Assembly (NCBI GenBank): GCA_034359265.1
Contig: CP136892.1
Coordinates: forward strand, 84,808,001 to 84,872,000
Length of the DNA stretch: 64,000 nucleotides
Reading direction: 5' to 3'
DNA from: Canna indica
Lineage: Eukaryota; Streptophyta; Magnoliopsida; Zingiberales; Cannaceae
Shown: in pieces, positions 23,204-34,992 of the stretch
Position numbering within the stretch: the stretch's first letter is position 1
How the letters are laid out: each line of letters starts with the position of its first letter
Position numbers and translations under genes: made by a program
The notes under the pieces: generated by a model
The model's database searches: none
Told to the model about the DNA's origin: nothing
What the model saw: the letters and a program-made list of their open reading frames with translations, nothing else

Positions 23204-24839
23204 ATTCTCTCCCGATCATCCGATTCATCCTTCTCAGCCACCAAAAAGAAGAGGTTCCGGATATTAATGTTTCATGTTTTTTTTTAAAAAGTAATAGTAA
23301 TGTTTCATGTTGCTAAAGCATTTCATTAGGTCAGAAAAAGACATTAACAGAGAAACCACCAACTAAATAAATCAGCAAAGAACTCCTATTAAGTATTTAG
23401 TGCACATCAAAGTGGAGCTGGTATACGCTATAACACACTTTCATCTCCACCATCGCCATTGTTTTACGGAAAAAAGTTTCAAGGAAGTTGCTTCTTACTA
23501 TGCGCTAGGTGATATTTCTCTCACCATCTGTCACATTTGTTTTCAAGATAAGCACCAAGAGGTTCGCATTGTCTGATTTTGCTACTGTTGTGCTTTCAAT
23601 TATTTTTGTGTTAGAGCAAGTCTATTGCAGAGCATTTATTAGATGGATAGTGATGTTGCCTATCAAATATACTGAAATGATCACTAGCCACTAGTCATAT
23701 CTCACCTCACTGAATTGGCAAGTAGGTGTTGCCTCTCTGCAATCATAAAGATACCATTTATCTTCAGGTGATTACTACTGAACAGCAACTACGAACTAAT
23801 TCATTCATGAGCTACCCACGTTTGATTTTGATGTGCATTCACTAGTGTTTTGCAACAGCAGCAAGCCTTGCCATATTCATTTAGGTTGTCATCAACTAGT
23901 TGTTCTCAAATTATTTCTCCCTTTATCATCACCTATCGAAAGGATTAATTAGGGTGAGGTTTTCCCTTCCAATCGTACAATTTGAATCCTTATATCCTCA
24001 CATCTCCCCGTCTAAAAGGTCTGCATCACGAATTGAAATGTAAAAAATGTTAGTTCTGAGCAGCAATCTGTGTGTCACACTTTAATCAAACAAATATAAT
24101 TGAATAATAACATAGGTTTGATCTCGACCGATCAAAAACCGTGGTCGTATCATTGTAAAACCACCGTAAACAATACTGAAACCTGTGCATTGGCTAATAA
24201 GTGTCAGTGAACGGTCATTGTTCCTCCACCGCAGACAACGGCAGGTGGCGGTGGACGAGACTCGCGCGAGCATGCACGTGATCGAGTTGTGTGGAGCGGT
24301 CAACCAAAAGAGATGCCGGTCCTTGATCCAGTTCTAATTTAGGGCACAAGACCGATCCAGCTCTTGCTTCTTCACATGGTTGAGGAAGGAGAATGGATCT
24401 CTCCTTGCATTCATGGTCAAACCATCATTTTCCTCGAAAAGTTTTTTCTATTCACGCATTATGATTTTATTTCTATCGTGAACTTCTAGTGACTGAACTA
24501 ATTAGTGGTTAAACTCTAGTTTCTTATTGATGATCAACCAGGACAATTTGATGGCGATATAATTTAGGGAGTAGCGAGATAATTTAAACGGGTTAATCCG
24601 CTGCGGTTAATCGATTAATCAAGCCGAAAAATTCGGTTATGAATAGTAATTTTATGATTTGATTTCGGCTTTGGTTAGTAGATTTAGAGAAACATTTAAA
24701 TTTGTTTCGATTTTGATTACCACCTTGCGAATAATCGATAAGTGAAATCGATTATACTTATGTAATTAATAATATGTATAATTTAATAAAAGATGCAATT
24801 TAAATCGATTTGTATTTAATCTAATTTATTTAAGGTGTG
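23204..24839. other. Spacer with no recognised gene
   Basis: No conserved frame seen. Short frames at 23509-23694 and 24082-24303 show no recognisable family. Confidence 0.4.
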
Positions 24840-26660
24840 TTCGAGTGCCGTCGATCGTGGCCGCCGCCTCGTCGACCGCCGCATCTCTCCGAAGAAGTTA
24901 ATTTGGGTGTTCGTCGATCATCGAGGTAAGTTAGTTTAGTATCATGTTTAATGTTAATTGAATATCATGTTTTGTTAATACCATGTTTAGTTTAGTATCA
25001 TGTTTAGTGTTAATATCATGTTTAATGTTATGTTTTGATATCATGTTAGGTTTAATGTTATGGTTGATATCATGTTTAGTTTAATGTTAGGTATGAAATT
25101 GGAAAAAAAATAATTATTATGATTCGCGAGTTGATAAGGTGATATGAATTTATCGACCGTTGAATCATAAATTTTGTTATAATACCTTAGATCTGTTCGG
25201 AGATTGTATCGTCGTCTACAAGAAGTACAAAACTTATAGATTCTTTACGATTTTTGAATTGTTCCTGATCGGACAGTTTTGGATCAAAGTTATTCTACTT
25301 GCAATTAAATATTTTTTAAAAAAGATTCATTTCAGTTAAAAATTCTAGCAGATATTCCTTGTTCTCCAAGTATGCGCCCGAATGATATGTGTACTTGAAA
25401 AATTGTAGAGAAATATTGTCGATATTTCGACTGAATTAAATGTTAAAAAGAACATTTAAATACCAGTAGAATAATTTGATTCGGGCCCCATCTATGAAGA
25501 GTTCAAAATTAGTGATTGTCGTGATATACCACGTACATAATAATTATAGAATATCATAATTGGGTGTATTGTGGAGGTTTACTAGTGTTCAATCATTTTT
25601 GAACTTCGCATATTCAAATCCACAAGCTGTTAGTGATAACAAAATCAGATGTCTGTGTCGTCGATGTGTCAACATGTTTTTCCTAGACCGACAGACGGTG
25701 ACATTGCACCTATACAGAAATGGTTTTATGAATCGTTACCATCGATGAATTTCACATGGGGAGTCATTAATTGGCATGACATCCTATGAATTAGGAGGCC
25801 AGTCGTCTAATATGGAGGTTAGATGTTCGCCATCGCCCCCCTACGATAGTCGTGCCTCTTGCCGCCACCACCCTTGCGACAATTGTGCCTCCCGCCGCTG
25901 CACCACCACCAGCTGCAACGGTTGGACCATCGACATCAGCGCCGGCAGGATCGTCAACATCGACATCAGCCCTCGAGTCCTGAGGCCGTCGTAGGCCTCG
26001 TGGGCCTAACAGAGGGGCGTCAATACCCTCATCGATAGACTTACGTCAGTGGATATCGTTGAATGGTCTAAAGTAAGTATCAAGTTTTATTTATTATGAT
26101 TGTTAATTAATTAATTTTTACATATGTTTTTATACTTGAGTTGTAGGTTTGAGCAGGACAATGTCGCACGCGACACCACTACTATTATAACGATATTCTT
26201 CAGGGTCTGTGGCGTTCGTGGACCCACGTGCCTGAGCAGTACCGCGATTTGTTATGGGTCGAGTTTGAGGTACGTAATTTACTAATTTTTTTCTTAAATT
26301 GTATTAATACATAAATTTTTAACTTATTCTTTGTAGGACCGATACACTTGGGACGTAGCCATTCAGACCAAGGTGGAGGACACTTACTGTAAAAAGCTTT
26401 TCAAGGATATCCTCCACCAAGCGCGTGAGGAGGCGAGGGCAGAGGTGGGAGGGGGCCGCGGGACACTCATGGTCTTTCACTCTTTCTAAAGGGTCATGCA
26501 TGGTCCCACATGGATGTCGTAGGAGATATGGGACTCATCGACATATGGGCGTCAGATGAGTGGCAGGGTGCCTCTCGAATAGTGTATTAGAATCAGACGA
26601 CGCTAGTTGAGGAATCCCTTGCCCGACATACCGATGGTTCCATTCCTTTCACCACCCACG
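24840..26660 (+). pseudogene. Decayed coding CACTA element: transposase-associated region and downstream protein
   Basis: A frame at about 25560-25748 contains NKIRCLCRRCVNM, then FLDRQTVTLHLYRNGFM. This matches the cysteine-containing transposase-associated domain of plant En/Spm proteins, ending in a YHR-stop where ISHGE normally follows. Further on (about 26040-26470) are pieces such as DLRQWISLNGL, then a stretch with YRDLLW, then DRYTWD, resembling the plant transposase family that accompanies CACTA elements. Several introns, stops and frame changes separate them. The 24840-24920 segment, with GTCGATCGTGG and a GAGGTAAGTT donor-like site, may be the element's leader. Terminal repeats were not located. 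Confidence 0.6.
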
Positions 26661-29590
26661 CGCGTCATTTGGTAAGTAATTTAATAATTATTTTATTATT
26701 TTAATAAATTTCAAAAAAAAATATGAATAATTTATGGAAAATATTATAACTTGATATGAGGTTTGCAGATCATCAAATTTTTTATCGTGCAATAGTTTAA
26801 CACAATTCAAAAGTTTCATCAATTATGGTGAAACTCTGGTAGAACAAAAGATTTGATGATCTGCGTGTCATATGCCCATTATAATATTTTAAATGAATTA
26901 TTAATTTTTTGGATTAGTGAGATTTGACTATGTTAAAGAGTTTTAATAAAACATTTGAATTTGGTGCAATGAAACTCTTATCCAAGAAAAAAATTGATGA
27001 TCTGTCAAGTTATAATATTTTTTAGAATTTTATTAGATTTTTCAGTAAAATATAATCATGTTTAAGAGTTTTAGTGAAATCCTTGAACTCGATTCAAGAG
27101 TTTGAAACTATTGCACACCGGATGATTTGATGATTCACGTTCCTCATATCAGTTATGATATATTTCATGAATTATTCATATTATTAAAATTTTATCATGT
27201 TCTCATTGAGATATGATCATAGTTAAGAGTTTTGGTGAAACTAGCTTCTGGGTGGAGACGCGATGACGGGATGAAAAGGTCATCGAAATATGAAATAAAA
27301 GGTATTTTTGAGTTATTTCATATTGGTTTTAGTTAGGTTTTTATTCTGGATCGAAAAATTTTCAAAAAAAAATATTTCTAATCATAAAAATTCATGAAAT
27401 AGTTTTCATCGGGTAAATTATGACCAAATCTTATATTAGATTAATGCTACACTGTTACTTAGTCCATAATAAATTAACATGCCAACTTTTAAACGCAGAA
27501 TACAAGAATTAATTAGAGCTTCTTTGGCACTCCCAACTTTATCCCGATGGATAAGAAAAAAAACTTACATGAGCAGCTTGCCCATATAAGTTTCTATGTA
27601 CTGAGTGGATAAATGCTTCAATTGACTGCCCATTCATATTTATTTTTATTTTATTCATATTCAGTCGCTGAACATATTTATTCTCTTTCTATTCATATTT
27701 AATTGCTTAAATTTATATTCATTCGTTCATACATTTTTTTTTTTTTGGGCAGACTCCATGAAAATTTATTGAGCTGAATGGACAGCACCGAGGGTGCAGT
27801 TAAACTGATGCCATCGCCGCATCAGATCGAGCTGGCTAATCTACCACACCAACATTGTTAGTTGCCCCCCCCCCCTCCCCACCAATTAATTAACCAAAAT
27901 CTTCCTGACCTCCACATGCTACGTAATTAAAAATTCTCCCACCCGTTCACATTTTTTATCTTCTTCTGTTCACCTTATCCACACATTAAAAGAAGAAAAA
28001 AAACCCTTCTTGTCCGCAAAAATTATCTCCTCCACTTTGATCCGATCTCTATACAATATCTCGGACAAAAAAAGATGTTGTCCCCACTGGGTACAGTCTG
28101 AGGCTGTGCTCATCAGTCACATGAGCAAGCAATAGATTCTCGGACATTAATCATTTTGCACAGGTTTTGTTTGTCAATAAATTTAAATTTTTAATTTATT
28201 TTTACCATCCGCTCGGGAAAAGAATATTCCCGAATATCCCAAGCCTGATGAGTGACGACGCACAAGAACAGTTGATCCATAAGCTATCGCTCCTTCCTTA
28301 TCCATTGGAAAGAAATCATAGCAATATTTTAGTATTTTACTACATGGACCTGGTGTTGGAATAATTGCAAAGGCTTGTCGTGCAATTCCAGTAACGTGGA
28401 GGGCCCCACGAGAGGTCTTCTTTGTACGAGGGTTGGTCGACCCACCTGGCATTTATTTCAAACCTATCGAGGGTTGGGAGGTGAAGAAAGGATTGCTTAC
28501 ATGTGAAGCTTGATGGTGATGGAGTGAAAAGTAACGTTGGCCTCCCATTTTGAAGGAAACTTTTCTCATTGTTTGAAATCTCGCTCTACTTTATAATTAT
28601 TGGTTGGGCTAAATATTAGTTTTAAGACTAATCAGTTAGCTGAGCTCATAAGAATTTTTGATGGCTAGATTTTAGGTATATGTCACTCAACTTTTACCTT
28701 TATATATAATGAAATTGGCCTAATTTTACTTATACTAGCACCGATCTTAGTAATGATAAATATTCGGAAGCTCGAGATAAGTTTCTTTAGCCTCTTATTG
28801 CGATGTATTTATTGTTCACCAATCTTATTGCTCGTTGATGATTACTATGATCATTTTCAAATGTTAATTAATTACAAGCATCCATCAATTACGATTGTTT
28901 TTTCAATATTGTAGTATATACTAGTTGACTTTGGCTCGTTAAAATCGTCACCAATCACACTTTGGCTCATTAAAGTAGATAAAGAAGAGTATGAGCACGT
29001 ACGTACTCAGAGTGTGGAGAAATGCATCATCAAAATTGTCCCTTTTCTTTTGTCGCAAGCGTGTTGTCATCAATTGGTCGAGTTCATAGTTGACGTGGCA
29101 ACCTTCATTTTTTACAAACACACGCACAAAAAAAAAGAAAATACTTTTTTTTTTGGGTCAGGAATAATCATCATCTTTGCATGTCTTTGTTCATGCAGTT
29201 GTGCTAAAGGATATGATCAAAATAAAACTTTATTATATGTATTAATTAAATTAGTTTAGTTATTAATACATAATACAACTTTTATAATCAAATATGGGAA
29301 ATCATTTGATCCATTCATCAGTTGCTTCGATGAAATCATTTAATATATAATAAAACTTTTATAATTAAATTGCATTTGTGATCGTAACTATGATTTGTAT
29401 GTGAATTTTCATCGTGTCAATTAATTTTATACCGGGTGTGAGTCCAGTGGACTCGCACCCCATGCTGGGTTGCGAGTTTAGTTGACACGAATTCAACATA
29501 GAATAAACCCATCATGTCAATGACCAAAGTCTAATTAAATTATTTAAAATTTATTTTCTGCTCCAAAGGTCAAATTATTTTATTGAAAAT
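26661..29590. other. Spacer with diverged internal repeats (26720-27240)
   Basis: Between about 26720 and 27240, blocks recur in diverged form: AGATCATCAAA/GATGATCTG, GAGTTTTAGTGAAA, and GATTTGATGATCTG. They look like an old tandem or subterminal array, perhaps of the neighbouring CACTA element. A pyrimidine run lies near 27860-27880, and a hairpin with a 12-bp stem (GGGTGTGAGTCC against GGACTCGCACCC) lies at 29434-29460. No gene was recognised. The short frames at 28167-28452 on either strand are not convincing. Confidence 0.4.
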
Positions 29591-29599
29591 TTGTTCACC

Positions 29600-30540
29600 A
29601 GCGCATTTCCACTAGAGCTCGACTTGCTCACCTAGGTCTTAATACTCCTACAAACAGCCTTTTTTGCAACTTAGTCTCAAAAATTATTGAGCATCTATTC
29701 GTTTCCTGCCCCTTTTCTATTTGTATATGAGATCTTATTCAGGAGAAAATTGGTCTAATTATCATTAACCTCCCTAGTGCTCGGGATCCTACTTCTTGGA
29801 ATTTTTTCAACTATCCCCATTCCAGAGGTACCTCATATCGATCTGCGATAATTGCCAATGGATGTTGGTACATCTGGCACGCTAGAAATCTATTGGTGAA
29901 TGAGATTAGGTAGTCTATCCCATCGGTCTTGGTGACGCAAATTCTTACATTTATTGAATCTTGCTTCAGTAAATTCAGTCATCAGGGAAATTCTATAAGT
30001 AAAGCTATCCTGGTTAAATGGAATCTCCCACCACTTGAATTTTTCAAAATTAATTGTGATGCATCTTTTACAACTGATGATGGTGGCTTGGGTGTCGTGA
30101 TTTGATCTGATAATGGATGCTGCTCTTTTGTATTAAGCTGCTATGAAATCGGAAACTCTGCATTACATTTGGAAGCTATGACTATTAAAAAATATTTGAC
30201 TTTTGCTTTGGAGCATAATTTTTCACGATTTCAAATTGAGACCGATTCAAGAATCATGGTTGATGTACTAAATAAGAAGATGGAAGCATCTTGGGAGCTT
30301 AATTCGATTATTGCGGAAATTTTCCATCTTTCTCTGCAATGTAATATTGAATTTTTTTTATTTTGCTATAGAGAAGCGAACAAAGTTGCACATTAAACAG
30401 CAACGAGGGCTAGACAGAATAGAGATGTTTTGATTTGATTATCCATTAGGTCTCCTGAATTAGATGAAATTTTGTATAATGACCTTTGTGGTCCTAGCTT
30501 AGTCAGGATTTGGATAAAGTTTGTTTTTGTTTTTGGTAAA
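29600..30540 (+). pseudogene. LINE 3' fragment with RNase H-like domain
   Basis: The + strand reads in order: an EHLFVSCPFS-like zinc segment (about 29690), WYIWHARNLLVNE (about 29870), FKINCDASF (about 30045, the start of the RNase H-like domain), and a frame at 30169-30396 covering HLEAM, QIETDSRIMVDVLN and CYREANKVAH. In-frame stops occur at about 30104 and 30396. The reverse transcriptase itself is absent, so this is a 5'-truncated LINE copy, the usual product of incomplete reverse transcription. It is a different copy from those at 1-3571 and 4343-4714. Confidence 0.7.
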
Positions 30541-31115
30541 AAAAATAAATAAATAAAATAAATAAAATAGCCCAATCATTTAATCAATATAACTTTGAAG
30601 CTAACAACCAAATCTCATCCATAAATGAATAATTAATGGGCCAAGACGCACAAATATCTTGCAACACTCTCATGTCACACCCCTTGCTAATTAAGGGCAC
30701 CTTATTAATTAAGGCAAATTCATACTAGTTTTATATATACAACCTTCTCTTTCACTTTCCCTTCACAAAAGCAAGCATCCACGTATAGCCAAATATTATT
30801 ATTAATCACATTATGCTTTTGTCAATATGGCATCAATTATAAGCGACTAATCATCTACCTTGCATTTATTTTTAACACGATAAAAACATCATTTTTCTTC
30901 ATTAATCAAATATATCCAATAATGAAATCACTCAGCACGCCTAATTCAATTATTCAAGCTTATCCAATTAATTAGGTTGAAAGTAGGGCCGCAAAATTTA
31001 ATTAGACATCGACTTATGTATTATAATTGAGGCATGAACGTTGACTTTATCTTTTTTTCGTTTATATAATTTGTCTTGAATAATCAAATTAATTCGAACC
31101 CATATTTAAATTTTA
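30541..31115. other. AT-rich spacer
   Basis: No feature recognised. The last three bases (TTA, 31113-31115) are the left target duplication of the next element. Confidence 0.45.
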
Positions 31116-31939
31116 GGTGCTGTTTGGTTAGCGAAAATTATTTTCTGGTTTGGTTTCAATGAAATTGAAAACTTGGTTTCGAAAACTTGGTTTTGGTTTC
31201 TAATTTTCAGTTTTCTGAAAACGCATTTGGTTAATAAAAACAACATCAGTTTTAGTGAGTTGAAATCAGTAAATATTTATTTGATTATAAAAAATAATAT
31301 TAATTTTTCTTGAACATTTTTAGTAGTAATTAAATGTTTAGTTAGTTTACAAAATTAAATATTTGTTAATATGATTACAAAATATTTAAATAATTTAATT
31401 AATTAAGTTATTGGTAATTTAAGATTTTTTTGTTCAATTAGATATACAAATTAATTAATAGTTATTATAAAATTTCAAAAAAAAATAAGTCCAATGATCT
31501 AAAATTAGGTTTGATTAAATTATAAATAGACCAACTTTAAGAAAATTGAGTTATTTAAAATTTAGATTTGAGTCAATTAGATATAAATTGGTTTAATTAT
31601 TTTATAAATTTAAGATAAAAGTTTGAGTTAAAAATGATGATTTTTATTTTTAAAAATTCGATATAGTTTGATTTATTTTTAAATTAATTAATTTTATAAA
31701 AAAATATTTATAATTACAAAGTTGTCACAGCATTTTGATAACGAAACCGACAGTCTCGAAATCACAGAAAACAACATTCTGTTGTTTTCATTTTTATTAA
31801 AAAAACTGGTTTCGTTTTCATTCTAGTTTCGATTCAATTTTACGAAAACGCTAAACCAAACACGTTTTCGTAAGCAGTTTTGGTTTCAGTAAAACTGAAA
31901 TCATGAAAACAGACTTGGTTTCGCTAACCAAACAGACCC
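31116..31939. mobile_element. PIF/Harbinger-type (Tourist-like) MITE, 824 bp
   Basis: The left end GGTGCTGTTTGGTTAGCGAA pairs with the inverse of the right end, GGGTCTGTTTGGTTAGCGAA. The flanks are a TTA target duplication at 31113-31115 and 31940-31942, the PIF/Harbinger signature. Both subterminal regions carry GGTTTCG/CGAAAAC and ACTGAAA words in inverted arrangement. The middle is extremely AT-rich with no ORF. At 824 bp it is long for a Tourist MITE and may be an internally deleted autonomous copy. Confidence 0.8.
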
Positions 31940-31942
31940 TTA

Positions 31943-33801
31943 GATTCCCTCATTCCACTTTGGACAATTTGATCAAATTTATTAGGTTTAGCCCTAAGCG
32001 TTATTTGGTAACAAGTGTCAACAATCGACCACTAATAGATTTATGTATTTTTCTTAATCCATCCAATTAAGAGTCCTGAGATCCTTAAATAAATGCAGTT
32101 TTTTTCATTAAAAAACCTCAAATTAATCAAAACCCCGCAAACAAAGATATCTATCTATTAATTAATTACCCCAAAATATTCCTCAATTACTCAATAGGGA
32201 AAATATTAGTGCTAGATATGGTATATTTTTATATGATTCCCGATTAAGATACCATTTTGGGGAGTACTTGCACCATCAGCTATTTATCCTCTTTTGTCTT
32301 TTAAGGCATTATTATTATTATCCCCATAAATGGAATATATTTTACATAAAAAATGCAGTAGAGAGGGATAGTTAAAAATCATTTGATTGTGATAGATAGC
32401 CTTTCGCCATTACATGAAATTTCATGAAATGCCAAGAATTTGTGTTTGCTAAATCCATAAAATTTCATTGGATTTTGGAATTTGGATGAATTAGTAATAG
32501 GTGTGCTAAAGAATTAATTTTTTTTATGGTTCTTGTGCTACTGCATGACCTGATAAGATATGATATGATATTAAATAAAATAGTATTGAATAAATTTTTT
32601 AGTCTGATATATATCAAATATATTATTACTTTTATATATATTTTACTTTGTTTTTTAATCTATGTATTAAATTAATAATGAATATTGTTAATTTTGATTG
32701 GACGATAGCTTTCTTAAAAAATAGATCAATCTATGTATTAATATTTTTCATACTCCTTCTCACTCGTGGGCGTGTGAACTTGAGAAGATTATCCAAACCT
32801 AACAATTGAATTGACTTAATTGAGGTTGATTTTTTTTAAAAAAATATTGACTCTAGTAATTAATCCGAGCTCAATAAATGAATTGATTTAGTTTTAATTA
32901 TATGACAAACTTTTTTAAAATCTGAAGCGGTTTGAGAAGATATCAATCTATTTATTTATATTCTTCAAAAATATGATTCATCAATTTTCTATTCTATCTA
33001 ATTTAATTCAATCCAATTCAACGAAGCAAATGAATTTTTATTTGTATATCAAATTAGAGATTACTGTTTTTATTAATTAACCTTTTAATCAATAGATACT
33101 TTTTCTTATGCAGATATATGAAATGAGGCGACATCTCTCACGTGCCAGCCGTTACTTTTCCCCCTCTAAGAAACAGTGGCTCCCACCGAGATCCGCCAAT
33201 GGTTTGGCCGCTTTGCCCGTCGAAAACCGGGGACCACAGCTTTACCCGCACTTGGCGCCACCAAAACTTGAGCACCCGTTAACTGTACGGACAATGGATC
33301 AAAGCATCGGATGGTTAAAACGTCGGATCCGGGTCGGGGAGACGTGGAACTAGACGCCTTTCTTTCCCTCGCATAATCTTATCGGGTCGGGTTCGGGTAC
33401 ATATCTCTATCTCGTCTCTTGCTTCCGGAAACGTTTTCGACCGATGAGGAAAGTGTTGTCTACCGTGACTACAACAAGTTTTTATTTTATTTTATCTTTT
33501 TAAGGAAAATGGCTTTTTTATTTCTGCTTTTAGCTTTTTATCAAGAACAATATAGAATGCAATAATTAAAAATATATATAGAATGCAATAATTATTCCGT
33601 AATCAATGCAATTGGATTACGGTAGTAATTTAGCTGGAAGAAATAGGTAGGTAGAGAGAGAGAGAGAGAGAGAATGACCAAAAAACCGGCAGAAACAGAA
33701 CCCACACCGGCGAGTGGTTTTGTTGTGGAAATCGATAGCAGGAAGATGACACCCACCAATTTCTTCGTTAAAGAAATCCAAAGGTGGGACCTTTTTTGCA
33801 G
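31943..33801. other. Spacer and upstream region of the sucrose synthase gene
   Basis: No gene recognised. From about 33110 the sequence becomes GC-richer and contains a CACGTG G-box at 33139-33144. A GA microsatellite lies at about 33653-33673. These may belong to the sucrose synthase promoter; the 81-codon frame at 33108-33353 shows no family similarity. Confidence 0.4.
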
Positions 33802-33808
33802 TATAAAA
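33802..33808 (+). promoter_or_regulatory. TATA box of the sucrose synthase gene
   Basis: TATAAAA sits at the edge of a switch to pyrimidine-rich sequence and would place the transcription start near 33832-33840. This precedes a CTT-rich leader exon whose donor is at 33992/33993. Confidence 0.6.
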
Positions 33809-33831
33809 TGGGGTAGGGAGGGCTCTTCTCT

Positions 33832-34992
33832 TCACCAATTCATCTCAACTCCGTTCACTCCGTTTCCTTGATCTGCGTTGCGTTCATTTTGTTTTCTTCT
33901 TCTTCTTCTTCTTCCTTCTCTCCCTTTGATTCTTGTCTCGCATTGGGCTTCTCTTTTGAGCTCGGAAGCTCATTTTGGCTCTCTTTCGCAAGGTAAAGCT
34001 CTCATCTTGCTCCACAGGAGAGCAGATCTACTGATGTTCTTGTATGCAGCAGAGCTGCTGCAGGATTTTTTCTTGCAACAATGGCTGTTTGTGGCCGAAT
34101 CTCTGGCAAAATTTGTAGCGTTGTCTTAACTAATCGTGTTATCCGCAAATGGGGGAAAATGTTGATTAAAAACCGAGCCACTTCGCGAGTGTACTCTTGA
34201 AGAAAGAACGAAGAAATCTTGATCATTTTTTTTACATCCCTCGATCATTTTTTATTGCAAATGCTGCTTCCTGCGTTTTTTTTTCATACATCAGAGAAAA
34301 ATCCGAAAGATCTTTTTAAAAGTTAAATGCTAAAACCTCCAGATAAAACCTCAGAGAGAGCAGGAAATTTTGGTTAATTATATTTGCAAGTTGCTTAAGA
34401 TTTCTTTTTATTTCTTCTGAGATAAATTGCAACTGCTTTATTTGAGATCTAAACTGTAAGCACCGACATGCACTTTCCAACTCAACATTCGAATCTGGTA
34501 CGACCGATAGATATTTTGTTTCTAATTATTTTAACTTCCTCTGGTTAGTATTGTTGTTCTTGAAATCACTACATAGTGCAATTTTGTTCCTTAATTATGA
34601 TATTTTTTAATGGAAAAATAACTAATGAATGATGGTAAAAATCTTTTTTTTTTTTCTACAGCAGAAGTCAAAGTTTTCTCTTTGCATTTTTTTAGATGCA
34701 GTGCATCTTTACTTTTTCTTTCTTGGTAATATTGTTTTGACTTTGTACTCTCATCAGCAACTCCTGATCTTGTGAATTGTATATGCATTCTAAGAACCAA
34801 AAGATCTCCTTGCCTTTTGGCTGATCTGCATGCAATCTTTCTTAGATCTTCCAGGATCTTTTATAGTGTCAACTAAATCTTTACTGAGATCTAGCTCACT
34901 GCTCACTGATGTACCACAATTAAATTATTGAGGGTTTATGGTTTGTATTGCAGTTGGGGATTTCCGAAGCTTGAAGGAGGACGCCAGAATCC
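33832..34992 (+). other. Sucrose synthase 5' leader with a leader intron of about 961 bp
   Basis: A non-coding first exon (about 33832-33992) ends CGCAAG, followed by GTAAAG. The intron runs 33993-34953 and ends TTGCAG, and a second leader segment of 39 bp precedes the ATG at 34993. A long intron in the leader is a well-known feature of sucrose synthase genes, for example maize Sh1, where it raises expression. The exon start is inferred from the TATA position. Confidence 0.65.

Noticed and set aside
28354..28480. Possible start of a solo LTR (TGTTGGAATAATTG)
   Set aside because: No matching CA end and no 5-bp duplication found downstream.
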